From the NCBI RefSeq assembly GCF_001540865.1, contig NC_033637.1:10285078-10349077 (forward strand): 64,000 bases of DNA. The letters run 5' to 3'. Within the stretch, counting starts at the first letter, position 1, and every line of letters begins with the position of its first letter. This document shows positions 46,760 through 59,950 of this stretch, one piece after another. The position numbers were made by a program, and so were the translations under genes. Source of the stretch: Ananas comosus (Eukaryota; Streptophyta; Magnoliopsida; Poales; Bromeliaceae). A model generated the notes under the pieces. The model worked only from the letters and a program-made list of their open reading frames with translations. It did no database searches and was not told the DNA's origin.

Positions 46760-49700
46760 TGTTGTGCAAGGCACCACTACAAAGGTAATAAGGAACCAGG
46801 CTCAATCGAAAGAGATACCAACCGCGGTGATGAAAAAAATTCAACAGCGCAACACCTATAAGAAAATAACTAAAGGCTCACTATGTGGTAAGAGAAGACC
46901 ACTCTTCAAGCCTTTCCACAAGACAGTTCAAAGAGATTGTCTTGCAAGAGACCACATCGACCCAATCCAAATAGTCCTCAAAGGGGTAGGATATTTCGTC
47001 CCACTTTCGACACTATGTTGTTTGCAGCAAACGTATTTATCAAAGGAAAAGCGAAATACCCGAAAATCCATCGCCAACAACCAGTTGGAGACGTGACAAA
47101 CAAAATATTAAGATCAACCTTGAGCCAACTCACTAGGAGTCCTTTAGCTCTCAACATTCAATAGCTGCTTGTGACCCTAAGCCGCAAACCGCACAAACTA
47201 AAGCCTCAGAAAACAGTTTCTTTAACCGATTTTCGAACCACACACAACTAATACCAAAAGCTTTGAGACCTCCAACAACACCCTGGAGTATCCCGCGATA
47301 AGACGAAAGCCTACAAAGTGTCACAACCCGGATTACTCGTTTCCCTGGGCTTGCTAACAGACCCGCCGTATACATAGGTATTTTTTCTGTATACGAAGCG
47401 AAAAAGTAGAAATACCTGTAATCATACAATACCACAAACAGTAGCATAGAGCAGCTAGGAAAATAAACCAGATATATAAATTATGGTTCAATACATACAT
47501 GTCATCCAGGTATACAAACACTCGCTCTGGCGAGATACAACAACTGTATGTAAAGACAAAAAAACTACAACTATCTGTAGTTGGTGCTCCTCTAGCTCTA
47601 CAACTCAATTGGAAGGGCTCTAACTCGCGCCGCCCTTGCCACGATCAAGATCAGCAACAGCAGCAGCCGAAGGCGACGGCTCTGCAAAAACAGTTGTAAC
47701 AATAGGGCGTGAGAATTACTGTAAAAACAAGTAGTCCTCAATGGGTACCGCTCTCAAACTCATCGGTCCACCCACTAAGTCTACAGGAATAAGTAGGAAT
47801 AGTGAAGAAAGCCGGAACAAATCTACAGCTAAATACCGCTATACTATCATGCTTTAACTCTAACCATCTGTAGAACAGTGTCAACTCAGACCCAATCTCA
47901 AATAAGGACTGTAATCATACCCGTCCCTGGGACTGTGAACACACCCGTCCCGCCCGATTGCGACTATGCAGCTACCTCCGCACTAATCAGTCCGTGGAGA
48001 GCAAGTCCAACCTGCACGAACGACACCAATACAAACGCACTAAGCCCAACTCCGGAGTGGCACTCGTGGGCGCTACCCAACCGAGTATGCAAGCGTATCT
48101 TTGTCGAGCTCAATCAGGCTCTAACAAGCCAAAGACAAGTAGCTAGGGTCAAAACAGGTCTAGAAACCGAACTCACGTGCCCTCGGCACAATCTGAGACC
48201 AAAAATAGGAATCTGGGTCCACCGTCCATCCCGACGGTACCCGACAATCCGAAACAGCCTAAACTCTGCTGTAAAAATAAGCTCGGCATCCCAGCACGAG
48301 CGTAAATGCATTCTAAACTATCTCAGGTATCCACCGCGCTGAAACAGCGGTGATACAATCAAACCACGGCTCCTAAAGCTAAATCAGGTAGTAGAATCAT
48401 ATGACAGGTCGAATCGCTGGTTTTCTCCTAAGTCAAGTTCCAAGTCCAACATCTATATTCAACTAATTACTAAGCATGCTCAAAATTCAGATTTATATAT
48501 CATACTCATCGATGAATTCGAGTTACAACACAATATTCCGAAGTCGAAACTATACATGTTTACTATACATATATTTAGGAGCCAAAACTGATGATAAAGC
48601 CACCTCCAGTGCAATTTTCAGGTAGCAAAGAAGGGTCCCGAACCAAAGCTAATCCTTGCTGGATCAACCAAAATTCTCCAAGACCAGAAATCAAGCTATC
48701 TCCAAGCTCTACACATTGAATTCCATCAATTATTACTATTTCAGCACTAAAGCTTAATTTAATCTCAATTGTAATGTCAAAACTCACATAATTACCTCCA
48801 AATCAGGTGAGGAAGGTCTCAAATCTAGTGAATAATAATAGAGAATGTGTCTCAGGTCCAAAATCCAACTGCCTACAAAGATAGCATCAAGAAAAGCTCA
48901 AAAATCTCATTTTCTGCTCAATATTGCCAGCAGTCCAGAAACACATATAAACGACCAAGCTAACCTTAACCAAAACCCACAATTCAGGGCTTCGTGGATT
49001 CCTCTGGAAGTCTAGAATCTAGAAAACCAAGTTTCGTCGCAATTCGACCTCCCTACATCGCGCACAAGCCAAAACACTGAAGGTCGTCGCTGAGAAACTA
49101 CAGAATCAGCACTCCACCATCTTCCAATTGAAAGATTGGATGCAATTTGAGGAAATCTGAGGGTTAGAAATGCAATTTGAGACTTCTCTGTGAAGAACAG
49201 GTGAAAAGAGCTCACTGGGGTCGAACACCACCTATTTATAGGGTGTTAGAATGGTCCCATAAGCTTAAGAAACAACAGTTGTAAACCTGCAACTCAGCAG
49301 AAACAGGCACTTCCGGGCGCCCGGACCTACATTATGGGCGCCCGAATCCTCCAGGCTACACAAGGCTTCCTCTTCGGAGTCTCCGCCCGTGGTGTGCTGC
49401 GCCCATATCCGGCTCCGGCGGCCTCACCTACCACAAGCCATGTGTCAGCGCAAACGATACTCACGAGGTGAACTTTCGGACCACATCCGGGCGCCCGAAA
49501 CATGGACCCGAATTGGCTTCCAGTTCTGCTCAGTTCTGCACTCAACTTCTGGGCAACCCAAAGCCAGTTCTGGGCGCCCGAATCTGGGAAAACTCCAGTT
49601 TTGCTTATTTGAGTGCGCCGAGTCCATTTCTGCATCCATTTCGGGCAGAAACGACTCCAACTTAGTTCGACACTCTCCAGATGTGTTGACCAGTCACTAA

Positions 49701-50527
49701 CACTGAAGCCAATCCTATCCAAAGCTCAGAAACACTACACAAAGACCACTACTATCCCAAAACACACCAATTTAGGTGTTAAGATATCAGCTTATGATGT
49801 ACACACCAACATACCTGACACCAAAACTATGTCCACCCAGTTCCAGTACACATCAGTTTGACGTATGAACTAGTTGAAGGTCGAAAGACCCACAATGGTA
49901 AATTCATCAATAGAAAGAAAGAGGGGTAGGCATCATAGCCATATCCACAAGGCCTGAGGGAGTGACATCCACATCGCAGCCGCCCAAGCTAGCGCTATCG
50001 AAACCTTGGGCTGCATTCAAGCAACCCCTATAGCAGTCGCGGCCATAGCCACTCCAAGTGCCGTCCCGAATGAGATGCCCGCCGAAACTCTCGCGCTCTA
50101 CATAGGAAGTGGGGCCTAGGTAAAGGCAGCTAAATCGCCTACATAAACCTAATAAGTGTCGTCACCTGGCCCGTTAAGGCCACCACTTGATAATAAGTGG
50201 CTAAGCCCGGTGAATCTCACCCTACCACTCGTTGCCTGCCTGGTAAACCGCCGCCACTTCCAGTAGGAGCACGAGTCCGCGCCAGCACCATAATACAAAC
50301 ACGAGATAAAGAAATTATCATATACCTGTAACACAAAACACGAGGTAATAAACACATTCAACCCTCGAGACGTACAAACTTGATAACCTCGAGATTAGAT
50401 CCCGAATACCCCGCACTCACACGTGCTTACAATCTTATGGTCTCCCTAAGGTCAACATAACCAGTGGTTCAGTTAGAAAGCCAGTGAATATAGTTGTAGT
50501 CATTAACGCTATGATACCATTTTAATC
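46760..50527 (-). mobile_element. Internal remnant of a Ty3/gypsy-like element
   Basis: On the - strand the LTR ending GGGGCGTAACA is followed after 8 nt by TGGTATCATAGC (50519-50508), a primer-binding site of initiator Met-tRNA type. An ATG at 50291 opens a short frame (MVLARTRAPTGSGGG) that stops after 24 codons, as a damaged gag would. The remnant is interrupted by a solo LTR (47319-49739) and continues to about 46760, where it abuts repeat unit C. No protease, reverse transcriptase or integrase was recognised. The clade is uncertain. Confidence 0.6.
47319..49739 (-). mobile_element. Solo LTR, 2.42 kb family, minus orientation
   Basis: Reading on -, it begins TGTAGTGTTTCTGAGC and ends GGTTGTGACA. 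The perfect 5-bp TSD CAAAG is at 47314-47318 and 49740-49744. A TATA box (TATAAATA, 49240-49233) lies about 500 bp in. It matches 56651-59066 along its whole length. No primer-binding site follows, so it is a solo LTR left by unequal recombination. Confidence 0.9.
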
Positions 50528-53500
50528 TGTTACGCCCCAGGGCCTAATTAATAGAAAAATTGGTATAAAACAGTGTTGTTTTATAAATCAGAGTTGCAAT
50601 TTTTTTTTTTTAAATGGTCTCGCCCACGTGACATACAGACCCGCCACAAATACAAATTCTCCTATCTACACGGAAAGAGTCTCCTTTATATTTGCACGGT
50701 GTATCGATCAATAACATCAACAGGATTACAACACACAACATATATTCACCAAATCCACAGGCAATTTATGCGATGCATTCACATACAACTAACCATCCTT
50801 AAAAATGATGCATGCCTCTAAGCACTTTTCAGGCGCTGGATAATGCGATGCACAATACAACAATCATACTATTTAAAAGTAATGAAGAGATATCAGAAGG
50901 TTAGTAGCAATGAGATAATAATAAACAATAAATGCGAAAATACCGCTACTGAGCATAAAACAACATCTAGGCATAATCAACAGGTATACTAAAATAGTAA
51001 CAATAATGGCTAGGAAAGAACTATAACTTCCAATCAGTATATAACTAACTGCTACTATAACTAACCATAGAACGTACCAATACATCAACTGAGTGAACAA
51101 AACCAACAACCAAAACCACTACTGTATTGGTCGAAAGACCTTAGGCTAAACCACATCTTGCTTGCCCATCTGGCATATAACCCTATAAGGCACCTTGTAG
51201 GGCTCACGGGTCGAAAGTACGATCACTTTTTCGAAAAAGAATACTCTCTTGCGGTGGATTAGATCGCTGGTGTACGTGAAAATGCTCACGAACTTTGGCA
51301 ATCGATGCAATATGCTCAATGGCCGGCCCACAACGGCAACTAGCCGGAAGAGTAATATCCAAATGTTTGATCGAATCAGGTCCACTTATCCCGAAGGAAA
51401 TGTTACCATATCACAGACCTATAAGGCTTATATAATCAAGTCACCATGTCACTGACCTATAAGATCTATATAACAAGTCACCATGTCACTAGAGATATCA
51501 CTGACTACAAGATCAACTAATGTCAAATTATGTTATGCACAAAAACGAGTGTCACCGACCACAAGGTCAATTAATATCGTATCATCTACTATAATCATGC
51601 AAAACAGAGGTTCCACCGACTATAAGGTCAACTAATGTCAAAATATACAATGTAGATGACTACGAGTGTCACCGATTATAAGGTCAACTAATGTCAAATC
51701 TACTACGAGTGTCGCCGGCTATAAAATCAATTAATGTCAAGGTTGTCTACTATGAACACACCATGGATGACTTAAGGAGTACCTTTCTACTACTAGATCA
51801 TGACCATATGAAATAGAAGTAAGTGTAGAGCGACTAACTATGAAACAAGTAGTGTATGAAAGCTCAACCACATCAAGCAAATGGAAGGAGATAATAAAGA
51901 TAGAAATCACCGAGCAGGCACCACTTTATCGACTTTGGATCGAAGTACCCACTTCTACCATAGAATAAAACTGAATCGTCAACCCCACATCGATGTCACT
52001 CGCAGTCCGGACCTATGTGAAGTCCCAACCAAAATCGTAATTAGTTCAAACCTGCTAATTACAAAAGCTATGATTCTAAGTGAATCCAAATAGGTGAACA
52101 ATCGAGTTTTCGGATCGTGTTCCACGGTCACCGAAAGATCGCCCGATTGTCGTACCGACTCATCAGAATGTCACCCCAACGCACGGGGCATTCTAGAACA
52201 AGTCCCACATAAAGCCTATCTCGTTCGCAGTCCCAATACATCAATTTAATGCTATTGGGGCAGCCGCACAAATAGTGCGTCAAAATGAAAAGCCGAGATC
52301 CCAAAAATCACCAGTTTGGCTCCCGGGGTGCCCCTTTCGACATCAGAGCCACCCGCAGCCATCCTACTACGACCAGAGGTGTCACACCTCACCCCAACAC
52401 CAACTAATATGACTCATACTCTACGGCAAATAGCAGCAACCCGCGCAACAAGAAACCACGCCCAAAACCGCTTGATTTTGGCATTTTGAGGTCTGGATTA
52501 GTCCTGAAGTGTTCCGAAATACTCAGAAATTCAATCAAACCATCCTTGCTGCCCCAAAACACTCACTTTTGGTGTTGGAACAGCCGCACCCTAAGTGGTG
52601 TGATTCGCGTGGGAAAATTCCAAAATCAATCATGCCGGGTTCCCGGAAATCACTGTTTTCGGCTCCAAAAACCACCTAGGGCTCATCGCTGGTCCAAGCT
52701 TCGCACTAGCGAGGTCCCAGCCAGCCAACAAGGTTAGGCGATGAATTTCGGGGCAACCACATAGTCGGAAACCCATCGCGATGCGAAACCGTGATCTACT
52801 AGCGATTTTGTCGAAAATGCTTCGAAATCCTGTTTTAGATCTCATGAGGGCTTCAGAACCTGGACCATATGTCCAGAAGGTCACAATCAGTGACTACACG
52901 CTGCCTGAGGCAGCCCACAATGCCCTAATCGCAAGATGACCCCTAAGGGACCAAACAATTGCAATTATAAAAATATATAAGCGATGTTTAGGGCCGTTAC
53001 CGAAATTTGCGCACCTTAGAGACAGAGTGAGGGCACCGGCTGATAGGTCTCGATGTGCCAGACACTGTGCTCACTGTCCGGTGCATTCACGACAGCCGAG
53101 GAGCTCTGTAGAGCTTCACCAAGATTAATACACAAAGGGCTCCGAGAGCGGGGAAGCCAAATCTCTGCGATGGAGGGTCGTCGGTAGAAACCGAGGTGAG
53201 CACCACATTCAGCGAACAACGAGGATCACCGTGCTCACCTTCAGAGGGTTTGGGGAGTGTCGGATCGCCGAAGAATGCAAAGTGGGCAATAAGATGCCTA
53301 GGCTGCCAGGCAGGGGGCACAGAGGGCTTCGGTCGGCCGCCTACGGCCTGCCGGCATGCGCGTCGGCTGGGGTTGGCCGCAGAAAGGGAGGGGATTCTCG
53401 TGCTCCCCTCGGCTGGCGGCGACGGCAGCGCCTCAGGAATGCATGACCTGCACGGCTAGGGCTCGGGCTCGGGTGGCTCGGCGGTGGCGGCAGCGACAGC

Positions 53501-54391
53501 GGCTAGGGAAGCCACGGGGCGGCGATGGTGAGTCACCTTAGGCTGGAGAGCGGTGATGGTGAAGGCCCAAGGCGGCTGTGGCCGCGCGGAGGAGTGGTGG
53601 CTCTTCCCAGTTCGAGCCCGCACAGGAAAGGGGTCTAGCGGCCACGGCGGCGATGTAGGGCACGGCGACGTCGGAAAGCCTTTGGGATTGTCGCTCGGGG
53701 TCGAGTGATGACGCCGACGGTGGTCCCGGTCAGCGGTGGAACCAGAATAGGAGGTACGGGTTCCCTCTTCCACACCAATATATAGAAAGAAAGAGAGAGA
53801 GAGATAGTGAGAGCCTTCTCTTTCTGGCGGCCGGCGACAGCGACGGCGATGGCGGCGCTTCTCAGGAGGACCAGATGGGGAAAGGGAGGGTGGCTAGGGT
53901 TAGGATTAGCGTTAAGGAAATCCTAATCCTAACGTATTTATCTTAATACTTGATAATCACCGCAAAATCTCCCAATTTGCGAATTTTGCAGCCCAACTCC
54001 CTCTTTACTAACTTTCTCTCACAGAAAGGTCCCCGCCCGTGGGTTTTCTCACAAAACGAAGCACCGGTCGAGTTTAAAAAGCCATATTACTCAAAAATCA
54101 TATATCAATCGTAAAATCCGTCAGCGCCATTGGGTTCGGCACAATCAGACCGTCAAAAAATAGCTATTGGATCATCCGAAAGGGAGTCCGATATGCCACA
54201 GAAGCCATCAGCACTCAATGGCTTTTCCTGAAAATACGAGTTACTATTCACTTTAAGTGAAAAGAAATAATCGCGCAAAAATTCTTATTTTAAATTATTT
54301 TTTCTGAAATTTGACGGATAATTTTAAAATTAAGTTACACACGATAATATGCAAAAAAAATGTCAAATTTTTATAGAAAAAAATCCTCACA
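50528..54391 (-). mobile_element. 3.86 kb 5' LTR of the Ty3/gypsy-like element
   Basis: On - it begins TGTGAGGATTTT and ends GGGGCGTAACA, next to a primer-binding site. The right border (54391/54392) is placed where unit sequence ACTAATAAATTATTcCTGGG, known from 45103, resumes. The LTR contains a GC-rich part (about 53080-53780) and a minisatellite (51411-51745). No partner 3' LTR is in the window. Open frames inside look fortuitous. Confidence 0.65.
51411..51745. repeat. Minisatellite-like tandem repeat in the gypsy LTR
   Basis: At least six imperfect units carry the core GTGTCACCGACTATAAGGTC followed by AACTAATGTCAAA, with spacing of about 50-75 bp. Confidence 0.7.
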
Positions 54392-54882
54392 TACTAATAA
54401 ATTATTCCTGGGTAATTGTAGAGCGACAACTAATTCTTTACAAATATTTTATTTTGACTCCTATTTAATAAAAGTGAATTTAATACTCCCCAACTTTTAG
54501 AAATATATCAAATTTACATACCTCGATGTTAAATTTACGGGTGAAAAATGACCTGAATAAATACCTTGTAAGCATCCTTTTTGAGCCATTACATGGACCA
54601 AAAGGTGCGAACTAAAGCTTACAACTTGACACGACGAATCATTTAGCATTTCAAAACAAAGCTCATTTTAATAGTTGTGAATTAATTAACGTCTCGTTTG
54701 TTGTCGAAAAACACTTTTCTAAGTATTAATAATTTTATACGAGAAAATGGAGAAATGAAAATAGTATTTGCTACCAACTTTTGAGGCTTTTAACATTTTG
54801 GAACTGGTCTACGGTGGACCTGGTCTAGAGAATAACTAGTCTATTCATTGAATCCGTAGAATCGTGGGCATGTTTAATTTAT

Positions 54883-55259
54883 GGCTAAATTACATAAAAT
54901 TTCATTGTCAAAATTCGATTTTTTATTTTTCCTTCTTGTTATTTAAAACTCTACATTTTACCCTTCTATAAAATAAAAAATATTCACTTCGCTCCCTACT
55001 GTTAGTAATCCGTTAGGGTTCCGTTCATAAAATATTATTATATATTTTTTAATGTAAAAAATGCCCTCAGTCTTCTCTCTTGTGAACATGATGAAGAGCA
55101 AAATGATAAGGGGCAAAATGGTCATTTTTCCATCACAGTTCATACCGTATCCTCTGTGAACATTTTTTATTTTACAAAGATGCAAAGTGTAGGTTTTTAA
55201 ATAAGAGTGGGAGAAGTGAAAAATCAAATTTTGACATAAAGATTTCCTATAATTTCGCC
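54883..55259. mobile_element. MULE-like MITE with 9-bp TSD and an empty site in the window
   Basis: The 377-bp fold-back element has ends GGCTAAATTACATAAAA and TTTCCTATAATTTCGCC. It is flanked by the 9-bp TSD TTAATTTAT (54874-54882, 55260-55268). The matching place in unit C (45544-45552) has a single TTAATTTAT and no element, which is a natural empty site. A 9-bp TSD fits the Mutator superfamily. Confidence 0.93.
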
Positions 55260-56438
55260 TTAATTTATATATTACCTAAAATTACGCAAATACCCTTGGC
55301 CAGTGAGAGAGAAAGTGTGAGAGGTATAGTGTGAATATACATAAGTTTACGAACACATGATACGAGATACGACATAACTAGATGTATTAGAGTTCGATTG
55401 GATATGGATTTCACTCTTTATTGGCCCCATTTTTTTTTTTTTTTTTTTCACTTCAAACAATAGACAGTTTTAAAAAATAAAATTAAAATACGAATACAAG
55501 ATAAACAATACTAATAAAATATAATATTATTAATATATATTTAATATGTATAAATATTAATTTGATTAAAATATTATTGTATTTTAATACGAATGAAAGC
55601 AAATAAAGCTTTCATTCATAATTCATATATTTTTGCAGAAATTTTTTTTTTTCCACCATACATAATTTATCTTGTCCAAAAAAATTTATATAGCATTTAT
55701 CAAAAGTCAAAATATTTATTTTTTATATTATATTATACATATATAATAAAATAAAATAAAATATAAATATAAATTTTTTAATGGGATGTGTAATGGATCC
55801 ACGTCGAATGCGCGTCCATGACGTGACCGACACGGACACGCGACGTTTAAAGAAGTCTCCATGATGATGCATAAGTGAAGACGATTTGAATATTTTGGAC
55901 ATATGTTCTGATATCTGGCCACGCGGTCGCGTCTGTATTTGGGCGCGCGCCCACAACCGGACAGCGCCATTATCAACTCAGCTCCGATTTTGAATTCAAA
56001 AATTATCGAATTTGAATGGATTTCCCTCTTTTGCTCGTATTTGGATTTAGGTTTAATTCTTGAGTTAGAACTATTTTTCAGAGTTAGGTTTACTATTCTT
56101 CTTCAGATTTGGGATTCGAATTATTCAAATCCGAAACTATTTTGATATGCGTTCAATATGTAATATTTTAATCGCGTCCATTATTCAGGACCTTTTTGAG
56201 AACCTTATAAAAGTACGATATTTATCAAAACCAGGATGTATTAATTAATTAGTATTGTATTTTTTTTTTTGTTTTTTAAAGAGCTCTTTGGTTAGCCTTT
56301 ATATAGGATTCCAAAATGCAACAAAATTATCCTATTCTTATATAATTTTGGGGTAAAATAAAAGAAAAAAAGCTTAAACTTATAAAATTTTAGAGTAAAG
56401 TGAGAATAAAACATTTAATCATTTATCTCCCTCTCTCT

Positions 56439-56441
<3 letters not shown>

Positions 56442-56487
<46 letters not shown>
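56442..56487. repeat. AT microsatellite
   Basis: A long uninterrupted TA dinucleotide run lies in the last part of unit D. Confidence 0.9.
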
Positions 56488-56490
<3 letters not shown>

Positions 56491-56650
56491 AGGTAATTTT
56501 CAGTAAAGTTCAAAATAACTTTAAATACTATATTTTTTTTTCATATAAAGTAATGCTATTTTGAAGAGTGTTATATTTATTGGAAAAAAAACCTCTAAAT
56601 TTCAGATTTCACAAACAGAGCCCAACATTATTACTTTAAAATTCTCAACA

Positions 56651-59066
56651 TGTAGTGTTCCCGAGATTTGGATAGGATTGACTACAGTATTAGTGATTGG
56701 TCGACACCTCTGGAGAGTGTCGAACTGAGTCGGAGTCGTTTCTGCATGAAATGGATGCAGAAACGGACTCGGCGCACTCAAATAGGCAAAACTGGAGTTT
56801 GCCAGATTCGAGCGCCCAGAATTGGATTTGGGTCGCCCAGAACCTGAGTGTTGGTCTGAGCAGAACTGGAAGCCAATTCGGATCCTATATGTCGGGCGCC
56901 CAGAAGTGGGTCCAAAAATTCACTTGCGCTGACATGTGGCTGGTGGTAGGTGAGGTCCGCCGGAGCCGGATATGGGTGCAGCACACCGCGGGCGGTGGAA
57001 TCGAAGTGGAGGATTTGTGTAGTCTGGAGGTTTCGGACGCCCAGAAAGGGGTTTTGGGCGCTCGAAAGTGGTCTTTTCTGCAGGGTGACCAGGTTAGCAG
57101 CTTGTGTTCCTGGGGCTTTTTGGACCCTTCTATCACCCTATAAATTGATGGAACTCGACCCCTGTGAACTATTTTCCTTCCTTCTTCACGGAGAACTCAT
57201 AATTTGCATTTCAATCCTTCTAAACTCCCCAAATTACTTCGATTCCACCATTCGCACATTGAGGATTTCAGCTCTAGCAGTTTTCCTGCAGCGGCCTTCG
57301 GCGTTTTGGCTTGTGTACGATATACGAAGCTCCGATTGCAGTGAAACTTGGTTTGGTGGTTAGCTGGCTTCCTGAAGTTTTCGTGGAGTCCTTTTTTGAC
57401 TGCATTTGATTGAGATTAGTTTGGTCAAATTATTATTTTTCTGGACTGCTGTAGTATTGAAGTTGAAATTCGAGTTTTTGTGGATTTTATGATGCAATCT
57501 TTAGAGGGAGCTGGAAATGCGACCTGAACCCTATATGTGCTTTCATTTTCCACTGGATTTGAGACCTTTCCTCACCTGATTTGAAGATTGGAAGGTGAAG
57601 TTGTCTTTGGAAATGGGAGGATTAAGCTTAAGTGCTGAATTTTTGGGTTATAATGTAATTTTTGGTGTGTTGATGTTCAGATCTTTGAGGAGGTTTACTG
57701 CTGGTCCAGTGGTGAATACAGCAGAGATTTCCGGTGTTATCGTGACCCTCTTGCTGCCGTGGAGTTGCGCGAGAGGTGGGTTGAATTGTTAAGCTACTGG
57801 AATTATCAGATTTTCTTCTAAGTTATAGTTGTCGGCATGTATATTGGTTATTGTTATCCTGTTAGATAGCTCAATTAGTGGATTTGCATGTTTATTGGAA
57901 TATGAAATTGGAGCTTAAATGTTAGTTAAATAAACATGTTGGACTGAGATTTGACTTAGGAGAAAATTAACGATTCTATACCATCATATGTTTAAATTAC
58001 TAGATTTAGCTCTAGGAGCCATAGTTTATTGGTATCACCGCAGGTTGTGGGCGGTGGATACCCAGGATAGTATAGAATGTATTTTCGTTCGTGCTGGGAT
58101 GCCGAGCTTATTTTTATAGTAGTATTTAGACTGTTTTGGTCTGTTGGGTGCCGTTGAGGTTGACGGTGGATCCGGATTGCTGTTTTTGCATCAGATTGTG
58201 CTGAGAGCACATGAGTTTGGTTGTTAGGCCAGTATGACCCTGTTTACTTAACTATAGCCTGTGAAAGCCTGATTGAGCTCGACAGAGATACGCTTGCATA
58301 CTCCGTTGGGAAGCGCCCACCAGTGCCATTCCGGAGTCGGGCTTTATACGTTTGCATTGGTGTCGTTGTGTCCTGGTTGGACTGGCTCTCCACGGACTGC
58401 TTAGTGTGGAGATAGCTGTATAGCATCGATAGACGGGACGGGTGTGTTCATAGTCCCTGAGACGGGTATGTTTACGGTCCCTAGTGAGATTGGGTCAGAA
58501 CTTGCTTTATTCTACAGATAGTAGTGTCGAATCATGATAGTATAGTGGCATGAAGCTGTAGATTGTTTCTAGTTTTCTTACTATATTTGTGCATACATCT
58601 GTAGACTTAGTGGCGAGCTGTTGAGGTCGGTAGCGGTACCCACTAAGGACTACTTCTTTTTGCAGTAGTTCTCACACCCAGTTGTTGGAATCTTTTGCAG
58701 ACCCTTCTTCTTCGGCTGCTGCTGCTACTGGTTCGGACCGCGGAAAGGGAGTCGCGAGTTAGATCCCTTCCCAGTTGCTGCTGATCTAGAGTATACCAGC
58801 TACAGGTAGGGGTAGTTTTGAGTTCTTATACATACTTATGTTGTATCTCGCTGGAGTGAGCGTTTTGTACACCAGGATGTTATGTATGTGTAGTGAACTT
58901 CTGTTTTTATATATGTTTTATTTCTTTCCAGCAGCTCTATACTACTGGTTGTAGTGTTGTATGATTTCAGGTACATGTACAGCTTCGCTTCGTATACGGA
59001 GAAAATTCCTATGTATATGACGGATCTGTTAGCGTGCCCGTGGAACGAGTAATCCGGGGCGTGACA
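56651..59066 (+). mobile_element. Solo LTR, 2.42 kb family, plus orientation
   Basis: It begins TGTAGTGTTCCCGAG and ends GGGGCGTGACA, with a perfect 5-bp TSD CAACA at 56646-56650 and 59067-59071. A TATA box (TATAAAT) lies at 57139-57145. It is the same family as 47319-49739 but has a different TSD, so the two are independent insertions. There is no internal domain. Confidence 0.92.
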
Positions 59067-59361
59067 CAACATATTTTAGATTTTTCTCTTTTTTTACAAT
59101 TTTTGGGAAGCATAAAATATATAGGCCCATCATTTTTTGATTTTATTTAAATATATTCATTAAATATCTGATTTGCATCATCATCCGATTAATATCCGAC
59201 CTATATCTGAATTCTTTTTTACTGGATTTGGACTTGAATTTTAGTATAAGGTCAATTTCCAGATTCATATCCGAATCTTAACATGTCAACATAGAAAAGG
59301 ATACGGATTTAGAACTGTTCGTTTCATATCTAACTTGTTTTCATTCGTAGAACAATAAATT

Positions 59362-59950
59362 GGCTAAATTACATAAAAACTTTCTGTCAAAATCTAATTT
59401 TTACTTTTCCCTCTTGTCATTTAAAAAACTATACTTTACCCTTTTGTAAAATGAAAAATGTTCACGGAGGGTACGGTGTGAACTGTGATGATAAAATGAC
59501 TATTTTGCCCCTCACCATTTTTGTCTCCTCACTCATCTTGTTCATCTGCTGTCTCGATCGGCCACGATTCGCGCCTCGATCGGTCGTGATTCCTCTCCAT
59601 TTTTTTCTCCACCTGCTCCCCACCCTCGTCGCCCCTCCATTTCGGCGACAATAGAGAAGAAATCGAGTTCGGCGTGGATGGAGAGGTGGGCAAGGGAAAC
59701 GAGGGCGAAGGCGAGACGGCGGAGGAGGGCGAGGGGGTGTTTATGGGCGCGTACGGACATGTGGGCGAGGGCGAGGCAGTGGAGGAGGGCGAGGCGGCGA
59801 GTCGGCGAGGTGGAGGAGGGCGAAGCAACAGTAGAGAGGACAGAGGGTATTTTTGGCATAAAAAAATACTTTATAACGAAACCCTAACGGATCATTAATG
59901 GTAGGGGATGAAGTGAACATTTTTTATTTTACAAGGGGTAAAGTGTAGGC
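59362..59950. mobile_element. MULE-like fold-back element with GC-rich interior
   Basis: The left end GGCTAAATTACATAAAA and the following CTGTCAAAATC match the MITE at 54883-55259. The right half matches it through GTGAACATTTTTTATTTTACAA and is then truncated. Between them, about 59530-59850 is a GC-rich block absent from the MITE, with many GGCGAGGGCGAGG-type motifs. Confidence 0.65.

Larger units (their letters stand above)
54392..56535 (+). repeat. Repeat unit D (5'-truncated) of the array
   Basis: The unit is collinear with the tail of unit C: TACTAATAAATTATTCCTGG, GGAACTGGTCTACGGTGG, the TCCACGTCGA/CGGACACGCGACGTTTAA block (55800) and AAAATTATCGAATTTGAATGG. The end (56270-56530) matches 42400-42600 instead, including TATAATTTTGGGGTAAAATA. 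A MULE-like MITE is inserted at 54883-55259. Confidence 0.75.

Noticed and set aside
47878..48342. 154-codon open frame
   Set aside because: It lies wholly inside a solo LTR, is not preserved in the matching LTR at 56651-59066, and has no domain.
53456..53773. GC-rich open frames in the gypsy LTR
   Set aside because: Frames occur on both strands in a GC-rich segment without any protein motif; probably LTR sequence.
47319..59066. One large inversion bounded by inverted LTR copies
   Set aside because: Each LTR has its own perfect but different TSD, which indicates two independent insertions.
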